Position numbers and translations under genes: made by a program. A stretch of 64,000 bases of DNA from contig JAUVWI010000005.1 in NCBI GenBank assembly GCA_030604195.1, positions 1 to 64,000 of the forward strand, written 5' to 3'. Shown here piece after piece: positions 7,756 to 17,522 of this stretch (the stretch's first letter is position 1; each line of letters starts with the position of its first letter). This stretch comes from Spirochaetales bacterium (lineage in GTDB: Bacteria > Spirochaetota > Spirochaetia > SZUA-6 > DRHE01). The notes beneath the pieces were generated by a model. That model was given only the letters and a program-made list of their open reading frames with translations, made no database searches and was not told the DNA's origin.

Positions 7756-9142
7756 AATTGAGCAAAAAGTATTACGCTATCTGCAAAGCGAAGATATCGC
7801 TAAAGGAGCAAAATTATTAATTGCATTTTCCGGAGGCCCTGACTCTACCGCGCTCCTCCATATCCTTAAGGATCTTCGAACCAATTTTCCACTTACCCTC
7901 TGTTGTCTCTATGTCGATCATGGTATTCGCCGTGGCCATGAGATTGAGGGAGAAATTGATTTTATTATCAGAACCTGCCGTGCCTTGTCTGTTAAATTTA
8001 TTATTGAGAGAATACCCCCCGGTGAGCTGCGGGCTGCAGCCAGGAACTCCGGACAAAGCCTTGAGCACATTGCCCGGCGGAAACGGTATGAGTTTCTCTA
8101 CCGCTGTGCTGAGCATGAAGGCTGCAGGTATATTGCCCTGGGACATACTGCAAATGACCATCTTGAAACACTGATTATGAGATTTTTTCAGGGTTCGGAC
8201 TTTTCCGGGCTTACGGGTATTCCCCGCCGCAGGGGGAAGATAATAAGACCAATATTTTTCTGCTCACGGGATGAGGTGTTGCAGTATCTGGGGTCGCGTG
8301 AAATCGATTTCAAGATTGATTCAACCAACCGCAGTGAAGAATACCTGCGAAATAAGGTTCGCCATAGACTTATTCCGGTTTTAAACGAGGTCTTTCCGGG
8401 GTTCGGGCAGAGTCTTTTTTCCCTGTCAGAAAAAATGAGGGAGGTAAAAAGCCTGGTTGATGAAGAGGCTTCCCGGCTGGCGTGGCAGGAAGTTGCCGGC
8501 GGCTTCCGTCTGGATTTTAAAGAATTCTTAAGATGCCACGGAGTGGTCAGAATTTACACCCTTTTTCAGCTGCATAACAGACTGATCAACAATGAGGGTA
8601 AGAGGGTTCCATATCGTTTTTTCTCAAAAGTTCTTACCGATGACTTTCGTCAAGGAAAACGGGTAATACTCAGGGGTTACGGTATCCGGCTGCTGCATAA
8701 GGGTCGGTACCTTTTTCTGAAGAGGGATGTTGTCTGTCAATATAAAAAGGGTTATCTTATAGTCATCAAAGAGAATAGAGAATACATGTTAGAAGACTTC
8801 AGTTTTCGATTTTTCAGGGGCAAAGGAGAATATGCAACGAAGTCGCAGGCAGGTCAGATAGCCCTGCCGCAGCAGCAAGTTAAAGAACCATTGGTAATTC
8901 GTTCCAGAAAACCCGGCGATCGGTTAGTGCTGAAGGGAGGATCTAAATCAGTCAAAAGACTCTTCAGTGAATGGGCAGTTCCCGACGAATTGCGCTGCCG
9001 GATTCCGGTTCTGGCAGATAGACAAGGGGTGCTGGCGGTAATCGGCGGGGTTTTTGGCTATAAAGATCGAATTCGCAGTGGAATGGAAAATAGATCTATG
9101 ATGAACATGATAATCGAATATTACAGAGCGGAGGAAAGGTGA
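7730..9142 (+). CDS. tilS: tRNA(Ile)-lysidine synthase
   Basis: 470 residues. The PP-loop ATP pyrophosphatase motif SGGPDS lies at 34-39, followed by CLYVDHGIR, ALGHTANDHLETLIMRFFQGS and IIRPIFFCSRDEVLQYL, the usual N-terminal catalytic order. The C-terminal TilS domain is recognised by RSRKPGDRL and KRLFSEWAVPDELRCRIPVLAD. TilS converts C34 of the CAU anticodon of minor tRNA-Ile to lysidine, so that AUA is read as Ile. The start lies inside pth; the stop overlaps the GTG of ftsH. tilS-ftsH is a widespread gene pair. Confidence 0.95.
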   Translation: MTLIEKKDEIEQKVLRYLQSEDIAKGAKLLIAFSGGPDSTALLHILKDLRTNFPLTLCCLYVDHGIRRGHEIEGEIDFIIRTCRALSVKFIIERIPPGELRAAARNSGQSLEHIARRKRYEFLYRCAEHEGCRYIALGHTANDHLETLIMRFFQGSDFSGLTGIPRRRGKIIRPIFFCSRDEVLQYLGSREIDFKIDSTNRSEEYLRNKVRHRLIPVLNEVFPGFGQSLFSLSEKMREVKSLVDEEASRLAWQEVAGGFRLDFKEFLRCHGVVRIYTLFQLHNRLINNEGKRVPYRFFSKVLTDDFRQGKRVILRGYGIRLLHKGRYLFLKRDVVCQYKKGYLIVIKENREYMLEDFSFRFFRGKGEYATKSQAGQIALPQQQVKEPLVIRSRKPGDRLVLKGGSKSVKRLFSEWAVPDELRCRIPVLADRQGVLAVIGGVFGYKDRIRSGMENRSMMNMIIEYYRAEER

Positions 9143-11010
9143 ACAATAATAATAACGACTCGGGGAAAAAGAAACCTGAACCTGGCTTTCCCGGGTTTAA
9201 TTTTAATAATCGCATGGCTCTGATTTCGCTTGTCGTGCTGATCGGTTTTTTTATTTTCTTTTTTATCTACAGTGATCAGGACACCGGGCGTCAAATACCA
9301 TATTCCGTATTCCTTGGCTACCTCGATCAGGGTATGGTCGAAACAGCAGAGATCATTGATCAGACGGAAATCCGGGGAACTCTTAAGGGTCAAACCGGGG
9401 AAACAGCCTTTTTTAAAACCACGATTCCCTATCCTGACCCTAATCTAATTGACCGGTTAACAGCCAAAGGTGTTAGATTAACCGGGGGTGTTAAGGACAT
9501 CACACCTTTGAGGATCTTTATCGAGTTCCTCCCCTGGGTATTAGGATTTGTTTTTATCTGGTTCATGTTCCGGCAGGTGCAGGGAGGCGGCAACCGCGCT
9601 TTTAGCTTTGGTAAAAGCAGGGCAAAGAAGTATCTCGATACCGGCAAAAAACTCTCTTTCCAGGATGTCGCCGGGCAGGAAGAAGCCAAGTATGAGCTTC
9701 AGGAAGTGGTGGAATTTCTCAAACACCCGGATAAATTTACCAAGATAGGCGCCAAGATACCCAAAGGTGTATTGCTGGTGGGACTTCCCGGTACCGGTAA
9801 GACCCTGCTGGCCAAAGCCATTGCCGGCGAGGCAAATGTGGCTTTTTTCCATTTGTCGGGTTCGGATTTTGTTGAGATGTTTGTCGGTGTCGGCGCGAGC
9901 AGGGTCAGAGATCTCTTCGAGCAGGGACGAAAAAATGCCCCCTGCATTCTTTTTATCGATGAGCTAGACGCGGTGGGCAGAACCCGCGGCGCGGGTTACG
10001 GGGGCGGCCACGATGAAAGGGAACAGACCCTCAATCAAATGCTGGTGGAGATGGATGGTTTTGATACCAAAGACGGAGTGATCATAATAGCGGCTACCAA
10101 CCGTCCTGATGTGCTGGATCCGGCGCTCTTGAGACCGGGCAGGTTTGACCGGCAGGTCGTGGTGGATATGCCTGATTCGCGGGAGCGGGAAAAGATATTG
10201 GAGCTTCACTGCCGCCCATTGCCATTGGCGGATAATGTGGAACTGAAGAGGATTGCCCGGGCCACACCGGGTTCCTCCGGAGCGGACCTGGCGAACCTGG
10301 TAAATGAAGCCGCCCTTTTTGCTGCCCGGCACAGCAGGAAAAAGGTGGATATGGACGATTTTGAGGAAGCCAGGGATAAAATACTAATGGGTATTGCCCG
10401 GAGATCAAAGGTTATTCCTCCGGAGGTTAAGAAGATGACCGCCTACCATGAGGCTGGTCATGCCCTGCTCCATTATTATCTGCGGAATGCCGATCCGCTG
10501 CACAAGGTAACCATCGTACCCCATGGCCAGGCCCTGGGTGTTGCCTTTTCCTTGCCGGAGGCTGATACCTATTCCAGGAGCAAGGGATGGCTGGAAGACA
10601 GAATTGTAATATCCATGGGTGGTTACGCAGCAGAGGATATAATTTTCCATGAGAGCACCACAGGGGCTCAGAATGACATTGAACAGGCAACCGATATTGC
10701 CCGCAAGATGATATGTGAATGGGGAATGAGCGCAAATTTGGGTCCGGTTGCCTACGGACAGAAAGAGGAGCCGATATTCATAGGCAAAGAAATAGCAAGG
10801 CATAAGGATTACTCTGAAGAGACCGCCGAAAAAATAGATCATGAGGTTAAGGCAATTGTTGACAACGGGCTGAAGAGGGCCTGCTCCCTCTTGAATGAGC
10901 ATAAGGAGGAGCTTGAACTCCTGGCAACGACTCTGTTGGATAAAGAAACTCTGGATGACGATGAGGTGCGCAAGCTCCTGGGCTTTGAGGCGCGAAAGCG
11001 GGAGTTTTAA
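9139..11010 (+). CDS. ftsH: ATP-dependent zinc metalloprotease FtsH
   Basis: 623 residues, GTG start overlapping the tilS stop. Two membrane segments (about 25-46 and 127-146) flank a short periplasmic domain. The AAA+ module has Walker A GLPGTGKT at 215-222, Walker [11 protein letters not shown] and second region of homology [18 protein letters not shown]. The protease zinc site HEAGH is at 437-441. FtsH degrades unassembled membrane proteins and regulatory proteins at the inner membrane. All catalytic motifs are intact and the length is usual. Confidence 0.97.
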   Translation: MNNNNNDSGKKKPEPGFPGFNFNNRMALISLVVLIGFFIFFFIYSDQDTGRQIPYSVFLGYLDQGMVETAEIIDQTEIRGTLKGQTGETAFFKTTIPYPDPNLIDRLTAKGVRLTGGVKDITPLRIFIEFLPWVLGFVFIWFMFRQVQGGGNRAFSFGKSRAKKYLDTGKKLSFQDVAGQEEAKYELQEVVEFLKHPDKFTKIGAKIPKGVLLVGLPGTGKTLLAKAIAGEANVAFFHLSGSDFVEMFVGVGASRVRDLFEQGRKNAPCILFIDELDAVGRTRGAGYGGGHDEREQTLNQMLVEMDGFDTKDGVIIIAATNRPDVLDPALLRPGRFDRQVVVDMPDSREREKILELHCRPLPLADNVELKRIARATPGSSGADLANLVNEAALFAARHSRKKVDMDDFEEARDKILMGIARRSKVIPPEVKKMTAYHEAGHALLHYYLRNADPLHKVTIVPHGQALGVAFSLPEADTYSRSKGWLEDRIVISMGGYAAEDIIFHESTTGAQNDIEQATDIARKMICEWGMSANLGPVAYGQKEEPIFIGKEIARHKDYSEETAEKIDHEVKAIVDNGLKRACSLLNEHKEELELLATTLLDKETLDDDEVRKLLGFEARKREF

Positions 11011-11035
11011 AGTTTTGGTGCAGAATCGAAAGAGA

Positions 11036-12856
11036 ATGAAAGAAACGATTCAAAATCTATCAGGAAAACTGTCCACCGGGTGGTTATCACTGATTATACT
11101 TCTGCTTCTGCTTTTTACCGGTTGTATATCTGCAGGCAAAGAGAGAATTCAAGAGGTAAAACTTGATCGGAGTTACTTAACCGATATCAGGAGATTTATA
11201 GATAAGAATGAGCTCTTTCCCGCTTATCAGGAGATATCTTACCTCGAAAGGGAGCATTTCAGCGGTATTTCTCAGGCAGAAGTTGAAGCTTTAAAAAAAG
11301 AAATAATTGATAAAATAAAACTTGATTTGAATAGTCACCTTGAAAAGCCGGATTATAAAAAGGCTCTTCAATACTACCGCTCTATGCAGCAGGTCGCGCC
11401 TGCGGATCTCCCGGATGAGTGGTCCATTCACCGGCTGCTGTTTGAGCAGGCTGAAGAGTACGGCAGCTCCGGCAATCAGGCCCTGGCCTTGCTGTTCTAC
11501 CTTAGAGGTTTAACTCTTACCACTCCGACTGAATCGGAATTACTCCGCGCCCTTTCCTTTGCTGCAGAAATAGGCAATGTTGAGGTGATTAAGGATTTGA
11601 TTAAACGGATGGAGGACAGGGGATTTTCAGTGGCTGATAGCCGCCGCCGGCAGGGAGAAAATATTCCTCCGGTTCAAAAAATTGTGCGCGGAACCGTTAC
11701 CATCTGGGTTAATCGCGGTATTAAGATCGAAAGGGGAGTGGGCTTCCCTGACCGGGTAATCGGCAGCGGCTTTTTCATTGATAAGAGGGGGTATCTGCTT
11801 ACCAATTACCATGTTATAGCCAGCGAAGTGGACCCCAAATATGAGGGTTACTCACGCCTTTTTATAAAGCTTTCAGATAGGGCTCATGAAAAGATACCGG
11901 CCAGGGTTGTCGGTTATGACCGTATTTTTGATATTGCACTGCTAAAGGCGGAAGTAGAGCCTGATTTTATCCTATCTCACACTGCTTCGGTGGATTTAGA
12001 AGCCGGAAATTCAATAATAGCCATCGGTTCTCCAGGAGGTTTGGAAAATACCGTTACATCAGGAATAGTTTCGGCTACTGGAAGGCGATTTTTACAGATG
12101 GGTGATGCGATTCAGGTTGATGTGCCCTTAAATCCCGGCAACAGCGGCGGGCCCCTGCTTAACAGCGCCGGTCAACTGGTGGGCATAGTTTTTGCAGGGA
12201 TTGAACAGTTTGAAGGTGTGAATTTTGCCATTCCTATCAACTGGATAAACAAAATACTTCCCAATCTCTATAACGAAGGAGAAAGTATACATAGCTGGCT
12301 CGGTGTGGCTGTGCAGGAGAGCGATAAGGGACTTGAAGTGGTATATACGGTTCCGGGCGAACCGGCTCATAGAGCGGGTATAAGATCCGGAGATATTCTT
12401 GATACCTTTAACAACAATCACTATTCCAGGATTGTTGATTTCCAGGCCGCCCTGCTTGAATTGGATTTTCCATCTCTGGTGGCCATTACCTGGCTCCGGG
12501 AAGAGAGCTCCATTTCCGGAATAGTGTGCTTAGCGCCCCGACCCTTCAGTCCCGTTGAGCTGGCATTGGAGCGGGATTCACGTGATAATATTCTTGTTCC
12601 CCTATTCGGAATGCGGATTGAAAAGGTAGGCACTTTTTTCTGGAAGACTAATTACATTGTTAAAGAGGTTTTAAAGGGGTCAATTGCCGAAGAGACAGGC
12701 CTATCCGCCAATGATCCTTTGAATGTTGAGGGCTGGAAAGTTGATATTGACAACCGTTTTGTCGTGCTGCGTTTATTTGTAAAGAAGAAAAAATCAGGAT
12801 TCCTGGAGAGTGTCATTCAATTGGCTGCATATCTGGAAACTGATACCTTCCTGTAA
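11036..12856 (+). CDS. HtrA/DegP-like trypsin-fold serine protease lipoprotein with N-terminal helical region and PDZ domain
   Basis: 606 residues from ATG 11036 (an in-frame GTG at 11018 is possible; a longer frame runs into ftsH). A lipoprotein signal ends LLLLLFTGC. Residues ~35-200 are helical and TPR-like. The protease domain carries the triad His259 (TNYHVI), Asp299 (FDIALLK) and Ser370 (GNSGGPLL), with GSGFFIDKRGYLLTN before it. A PDZ domain (HSWLGVAVQES...GEPAHRAGIRSGDIL) follows and a final segment may be a second, degenerate PDZ. It is probably an envelope protein-quality protease, consistent with its position after ftsH. It ends 4 nt from the convergent gene. Confidence 0.85.
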   Translation: MKETIQNLSGKLSTGWLSLIILLLLLFTGCISAGKERIQEVKLDRSYLTDIRRFIDKNELFPAYQEISYLEREHFSGISQAEVEALKKEIIDKIKLDLNSHLEKPDYKKALQYYRSMQQVAPADLPDEWSIHRLLFEQAEEYGSSGNQALALLFYLRGLTLTTPTESELLRALSFAAEIGNVEVIKDLIKRMEDRGFSVADSRRRQGENIPPVQKIVRGTVTIWVNRGIKIERGVGFPDRVIGSGFFIDKRGYLLTNYHVIASEVDPKYEGYSRLFIKLSDRAHEKIPARVVGYDRIFDIALLKAEVEPDFILSHTASVDLEAGNSIIAIGSPGGLENTVTSGIVSATGRRFLQMGDAIQVDVPLNPGNSGGPLLNSAGQLVGIVFAGIEQFEGVNFAIPINWINKILPNLYNEGESIHSWLGVAVQESDKGLEVVYTVPGEPAHRAGIRSGDILDTFNNNHYSRIVDFQAALLELDFPSLVAITWLREESSISGIVCLAPRPFSPVELALERDSRDNILVPLFGMRIEKVGTFFWKTNYIVKEVLKGSIAEETGLSANDPLNVEGWKVDIDNRFVVLRLFVKKKKSGFLESVIQLAAYLETDTFL

Positions 12857-12860
12857 CCGA

Positions 12861-13757
12861 TTATAATCTTCCCCGCTTTACCAGTGTCACTTCGTTGCCC
12901 CGATCATTATAGAAAACTTCATCAAAATATATACGGGTGAGAAGTATTCCCCTTCCTGAGAAATTGAATAAGCTCTCGGCTGTTGGCAGGAGAAGGGATT
13001 TCCAGTTAAAACCTTCTCCCTGGTCCCGAATGGTAACGGTAAAGGATTCCCGGTCAAGTTTTGCTGTTATGGAGATCTTTTTACGCCCATTACTATTCAG
13101 TTGCAGCCTGGAATTAATTAATTTGCCGAACACTCCTTGCTCAATGGCTTGATTTTTTTCTTCAGCTGAGATGTTGAGATTGCCGTGTTCAATTGCATTC
13201 TTCAATATCTCTTCCATTCCGATCTTTAAATTCAGTATTTCAGCCGTAGGAACGAGCCTTGCCAGGTTGATGGTGATCTGATTGATAATGGGAAAAATAT
13301 CAGCTTCTTCCGTGGTAAAGACGAAATTCTTTTTCTCTTCAGTGAGAAAGGGAGAATAGTATTGCGCCGAGTCCAGGTCTGCACGGTATTTAAGAATATG
13401 TTTTATTACCTCGGTAACTTCCTGGAAATTAAAAGGCTTTTTAAAGTAATTGGCAGCCCCGTTGCGAAGGGATTCTATTAACACTTCTTCGCTGCCGTAG
13501 CCGGTCATCAGGATTACCGATGCCTGCTTATCGATTTTCTTAATTTCTTTTAACAGGGTCAGGCCATCCATTTCCGGCATCATGATATCTGAAAGCACTA
13601 CAGATGGCCGCATAAGCCGGTAGAGCTCAATTGCCCTTTTACCATTTTCCGCCTCAATAGGTTCAAATCCCGCTTTCAGCATATATTTCACTAAGAGCTT
13701 GCGCAGCGAATCCTGATCATCGGCAATCAAAATTCTTGGTGAGCGCAGCTTTGACAT
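12861..13757 (-). CDS. Response regulator receiver fused to an RsbW-like ATPase (anti-sigma-type) domain
   Basis: 298 residues. Receiver domain 1-~125: acidic pair in IADDQDS, phospho-acceptor Asp in LSDIMMPEMDG, Thr in ILMTGYG and Lys in KKPFNFQE. Residues ~150-295 form a GHKL ATPase of the anti-sigma serine-kinase type: N box EEILKNAIEHGN and G boxes DQGEGFNW and GRGILLTRIYFDEV. Such proteins couple a two-component signal to partner switching. ATG 13757 has an AGGAG ribosome-binding site. It is convergent with the HtrA-like gene and divergent from lepA. No anti-anti-sigma (STAS) partner is seen nearby. Confidence 0.85.
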   Translation of the reverse strand: MSKLRSPRILIADDQDSLRKLLVKYMLKAGFEPIEAENGKRAIELYRLMRPSVVLSDIMMPEMDGLTLLKEIKKIDKQASVILMTGYGSEEVLIESLRNGAANYFKKPFNFQEVTEVIKHILKYRADLDSAQYYSPFLTEEKKNFVFTTEEADIFPIINQITINLARLVPTAEILNLKIGMEEILKNAIEHGNLNISAEEKNQAIEQGVFGKLINSRLQLNSNGRKKISITAKLDRESFTVTIRDQGEGFNWKSLLLPTAESLFNFSGRGILLTRIYFDEVFYNDRGNEVTLVKRGRL

Positions 13758-13776
13758 TCAGTCTCCTATCGTTCTG

Positions 13777-13804
13777 ATTATATTAATCGTCAAGGAAAAA
13801 TCAA
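13777..13804 (-). promoter_or_regulatory. Candidate promoter of the receiver/ATPase gene
   Basis: On the minus strand TTGATT (13804-13799), a 16-bp spacer and a perfect TATAAT (13782-13777) lie about 20 bp before the ATG. Confidence 0.55.
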
Positions 13805-13849
13805 GTAATTGAAAAAAATGAATGAATCATGCAATACTGCTCAAAAGTC

Positions 13850-13878
13850 TTGTTGGAAAAACAAAATTATTGCATAAT
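13850..13878 (+). promoter_or_regulatory. Candidate lepA promoter
   Basis: TTGTTG (13850-13855), 17-bp spacer, CATAAT (13873-13878). It would start transcription near 13885, immediately before the hairpin at 13890-13916. Confidence 0.45.
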
Positions 13879-13889
13879 TACAATCGGAG

Positions 13890-13916
13890 CCCATTGCAGT
13901 CGAAGACTGCTATGGG
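13890..13916 (+). promoter_or_regulatory. Hairpin in the lepA 5' leader
   Basis: CCCAT-T-GCAGTC (13890-13901), loop GAA, GACTGC-T-ATGGG (13905-13916): 11 base pairs with a single T/T mismatch. It ends 17 nt before the lepA ATG (13934), where no strong ribosome-binding site is visible, so it may influence translation or mRNA stability. Confidence 0.6.
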
Positions 13917-13933
13917 TATATTAGAGTAAATCA

Positions 13934-15736
13934 ATGGACAGAAAAAATATTCGCAATTTTTGTATAATAGCCCATATTGATCATGGGAAATCTACTCTTG
14001 CCGACCGTTTTATCGAAAAGGCAAATGTAATTTCCGGCCGGGAGTTTCACGATCAGATGCTGGATAATATGGATATTGAGCGCGAGAGGGGGATCACCAT
14101 TAAATCACAGGCTATCGCCCTGCCCCATAAGGCAAATGACGGGAAAGCGTATACGCTGAATCTGGTGGATACACCCGGACATGTGGATTTTTCTTATGAG
14201 GTATCCAGGGCCATCTCTTCCTGTGAAGGAGCCGTGCTGCTGATCGATGCAACCCAGGGCGTCGAAGCCCAGACGCTTTCCAATATGTATATGGCTGTAG
14301 AATACAACCTGGAGCTGATACCGGTTATCAACAAGGTTGATCTGCCTGGTGCGGATGTACCCTGGGTCAAGGAACAGATACTCAACGATCTGGGATTGGA
14401 CCCGGAATCAGCCCTGTTAGTTTCAGCTAAAACGGGTTCCGGTATAGATGAGCTCCTGGAAGCTATAGTCGCCAGGATCCCCCCCCCGGAAGGCTCTCCG
14501 GAGGAGCCTCTTGAGGCGTTGATCTTTGATTCCCATTACGATCCCTACCGGGGAGTAATTATCCATGTCCGCCTATTTTCCGGGAGGTTGAAGGCTGATC
14601 AGGAAATACAATTATGGTCTAATGGGGCCAGGCATAAGGTGGATGAAGTCGGTTTTTTCCAACTGGGACTCAAAAAGAGCTTCGTACTGGAAGCAGGGGA
14701 TGTCGGCTATATTATAGCAGGTATTAAAACTATCTCCGATATCCGGGTTGGCGATACAGTCACCCTTTCCCTTAAGCCCTGCAAGAAAGCTCTATCCGGT
14801 TTCAGGGAGGTAAAGCCGGTTGTTTTCTCTTCGATCTACCCGGTTGATGCCAATGATTATGAAGAGCTGGCCGCTTCAATAGAAAAACTTAAACTTAATG
14901 ATGCCTCGCTGATTTTTGAAAAGGACTCTTCAGCAGCCCTGGGTTTCGGCTTTCGCTGCGGTTTCCTCGGTCTTCTGCATCTGGAGATCATCCAGGAGCG
15001 GCTGGAGAGGGAGTTTCTGCTCTCCATTGTTTTTACCGCGCCTTCGGTTAAGTACCGCTTTACCATGCAGGATAAGCAGACTGCCATGATAGACAACCCC
15101 GTAAACTTTCCTGATCCGGGGCAAATTCAACTGACGGAAGAACCCTATATCAGGGCCTCAATAATTACTCCCACACTCTATCTGGGCAGTGTTATCAATC
15201 TCTGTCTGGAAAAACGGGGTATACAGCAGGAGCTTACCTATCTTGACGAAAAGCGGGTTGATATTATCTATGATATGCCCCTTGCGGAGGTTCTTTTTGA
15301 TTTCTATGATCGTTTAAAATCTATCAGCCGCGGTTATGCATCCTTTGATTACGAACTGGCGGACTACCGACCGACCGACCTGGTGAAACTGGATATACTT
15401 TTAAATGGTAAATCTGTAGATGCTCTCTCCCAGCTGATTTACAGGGGTAATGCCTACCAGCGGGCAAGGCTGATCTGTAAAAGATTGCGTGATGAGATTC
15501 CGCGGCATCAATTCAAGATTCCCATACAGGGAACCATCGGCAGTCAAATTATTGCTCGTGAGACTATCTCCGCTTTGAGAAAGGATGTAACGGCCAAGTG
15601 TTACGGGGGCGATGTTTCCCGCAAGAGGAAGCTGCTGGAGAAGCAGAAAGAGGGCAAAAAGAGGATGAAGATGGTGGGCGATGTGCAGCTGCCCCAGAGC
15701 GCCTTTCTTTCTGTATTGAAGCACCAGGAAGAGTAG
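13934..15736 (+). CDS. lepA: Elongation factor 4 (LepA)
   Basis: 600 residues, the usual LepA length. G1 AHIDHGKST near residue 12, GITIKSQAI, G3 DTPGHVDFSYEV, G4 NKVDLP and G5 SAKTG are all present. The LepA-specific C-terminal region is recognised by GYASFDYELADYRPTDLVKLDILLNG and GGDVSRKRKLLEKQKEGKKRMK. LepA is a ribosomal GTPase active in back-translocation or 30S assembly. It appears monocistronic, facing the convergent DUF115 gene across a 91-bp GC-rich spacer. Confidence 0.97.
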   Translation: MDRKNIRNFCIIAHIDHGKSTLADRFIEKANVISGREFHDQMLDNMDIERERGITIKSQAIALPHKANDGKAYTLNLVDTPGHVDFSYEVSRAISSCEGAVLLIDATQGVEAQTLSNMYMAVEYNLELIPVINKVDLPGADVPWVKEQILNDLGLDPESALLVSAKTGSGIDELLEAIVARIPPPEGSPEEPLEALIFDSHYDPYRGVIIHVRLFSGRLKADQEIQLWSNGARHKVDEVGFFQLGLKKSFVLEAGDVGYIIAGIKTISDIRVGDTVTLSLKPCKKALSGFREVKPVVFSSIYPVDANDYEELAASIEKLKLNDASLIFEKDSSAALGFGFRCGFLGLLHLEIIQERLEREFLLSIVFTAPSVKYRFTMQDKQTAMIDNPVNFPDPGQIQLTEEPYIRASIITPTLYLGSVINLCLEKRGIQQELTYLDEKRVDIIYDMPLAEVLFDFYDRLKSISRGYASFDYELADYRPTDLVKLDILLNGKSVDALSQLIYRGNAYQRARLICKRLRDEIPRHQFKIPIQGTIGSQIIARETISALRKDVTAKCYGGDVSRKRKLLEKQKEGKKRMKMVGDVQLPQSAFLSVLKHQEE

Positions 15737-15827
15737 AGGGGGAGGGGGTTCCGCTCGAGGCGAGGGGGCTGCCGCTTCCGGGTGAGGGCGGCTGCCGGGT
15801 TACCCTCCGGAGTTCTGTCCTCTGTGT

Positions 15828-17522
15828 TCAGGTTGTTGTGCTTAGCAGGCGTGTCAGGCGGTTATGGCAGGTTACCGCGGAATGAAGCACGCGCAGCATA
15901 TATGGCCGGTTGCTCTCCAGTTTGAGTTCCGGAAAGTGCAGGTAAAGGTAATCCAGCTCTTCCAGCAGAAGCATTAATCTTTCCTGCTCCCGGCTGTTCG
16001 CAATAACAGCTTGGTTGAGATCTGTTTTTATTCCTTCAATGACAACTTCCAGCCTGTGGATTTCCCCGCGCAGCAGTTTATCTATACTTGAAGCAGGGAA
16101 GGTTTTTATTATTGATAATTTATCTTTGCCAGCCTGGCCATTATCCCTATAGGGTCTTTTTAGTATCTCTGCCAGCTCCTTCTCGTTATTTATTGGTCGG
16201 GCGCCAAAGGGCAAACCCTGCCGGCCAAGGTCGTAAACCCTGTTCAGGTTATTAAGGTGTTCCTTTAACTGCACGGAGTAAGATTGGAGCACCAGGTCGG
16301 TTACGACTTCTCCGCCCCCTTTACCTTTTAATTTTAATAGGGGCCGGCACAGGACCTGTTCGTAGCTGGCAAAACCAACAGGTGTCAAGCGGCCGGCTCT
16401 GTGGAGCATTGCCAGATTTACCGGAGAGCCGCGGGCGTGAGTTTTATAGCAGGGAAAAGAAAAATCAAGGCCGGCAACGAGTACCGGCCCGCTGGTTATA
16501 TTGAGTGCCGCATAAACTGCAGCCACACCTACTGAGCCGAGCGCGGGAAAGGGAGTTGGCAGCAGTTCAATCTCCTTTAAACGTTGGAAGAGACGAAGGG
16601 GGAAAAAAAATGAAGAAAAGAAAAAAATATTGGGCGAGAAGAGACGAACCACACCCGGATTTGAGGTTATATCGCAAATCAAAGGGATTTTGGAGCTGGA
16701 GTCAGCAGCATAGGGAATGAAATCCTGTAAATTGGCAATCTGGGCTTCAAGGGCAAAGACATAATCCGGAACTATCTCCTGTGCCAGGAGAATGGGTAGA
16801 GCCGTATCAACAGCCAGCAGAATATAACCTTCCCGGTAATTCCTGAGCAGTGTTATGGTTTCTTCGAGTGAGGGGCCGGCCCCGATTACCAGAATTGTTT
16901 TGGCTGTCTTAAGTGCGCTAATATCCCGGGCTTCAGGCAGGGAGAGCAGATTTTCAAAAAGGTTCCTTACCCATAGATCAGCCATATTGATCAGGGTCAT
17001 TTTATTCTGCCAGAAACGACGGATCTCCTCTTCAAGGTTTTTTTGCATGTCATTATAGGTCTCGCGGTAAAGGTGAAAACCGCCGCTGAGATAAAGAGGA
17101 ATGAGACGGCGAAACTTATGCGTGCCGATATCTCTTAAGGTCTTGACTGCTCCGGCGGGATCTGCGGTACGGACTATGGTAAGACGGGGATCGCTGGGAA
17201 TAGCAGCAGCTTTCTGGGTAAAAGCCAGAGCCATTAGTTTTTGATCAGCTTCAATACAGAGTATGTGGCACCCCGCAGGGAGTATCTCTAATAGCTCTTT
17301 GAACCCGTAAGCTAATCCTATGGCGGGAATGAAGATCAGGCTTTTCTCGGCAAGAAGAGTCTTCTCTTTTTTTGGGCCGGTAATATCAGCCGGAAGCGAC
17401 AATCTCTTTACACGGTCAACTGCCGACTCATAGGGTTTGCGTGGTGAGTATAGGTGTTTTTCTTTATAGAAAATTGAAAATCCCCTGCCGGTGTCCTCGA
17501 GCAAAGGGATATCAGAAGACAT
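15828..17522 (-). CDS. DUF115/Maf-type motility-associated protein
   Basis: 564 residues. The central DUF115 (6-hydroxymethylpterin pyrophosphokinase MptE-like) segment is recognised by VIGAGPSLEETITLLR, AVDTALPILLAQEIVPDYVFALEAQ and PVLVAGLDFSFPCYKTHARGSP. In flagellated bacteria this family (Maf) is linked to flagellin glycosylation, often with nonulosonic acids. In spirochaetes paralogues are common and their substrates are unknown. The start overlaps the stop of the upstream PPIase gene (TAATG), so the two are co-translated. A helical C-terminus (residues ~470-550) ends the protein. Confidence 0.8.
   Translation of the reverse strand: MSSDIPLLEDTGRGFSIFYKEKHLYSPRKPYESAVDRVKRLSLPADITGPKKEKTLLAEKSLIFIPAIGLAYGFKELLEILPAGCHILCIEADQKLMALAFTQKAAAIPSDPRLTIVRTADPAGAVKTLRDIGTHKFRRLIPLYLSGGFHLYRETYNDMQKNLEEEIRRFWQNKMTLINMADLWVRNLFENLLSLPEARDISALKTAKTILVIGAGPSLEETITLLRNYREGYILLAVDTALPILLAQEIVPDYVFALEAQIANLQDFIPYAADSSSKIPLICDITSNPGVVRLFSPNIFFFSSFFFPLRLFQRLKEIELLPTPFPALGSVGVAAVYAALNITSGPVLVAGLDFSFPCYKTHARGSPVNLAMLHRAGRLTPVGFASYEQVLCRPLLKLKGKGGGEVVTDLVLQSYSVQLKEHLNNLNRVYDLGRQGLPFGARPINNEKELAEILKRPYRDNGQAGKDKLSIIKTFPASSIDKLLRGEIHRLEVVIEGIKTDLNQAVIANSREQERLMLLLEELDYLYLHFPELKLESNRPYMLRVLHSAVTCHNRLTRLLSTTT

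Noticed and set aside
15598-15885. 95-codon frame over the lepA 3' end
   Set aside because: An alternate frame of lepA continuing into the GC-rich spacer, with no start signal.
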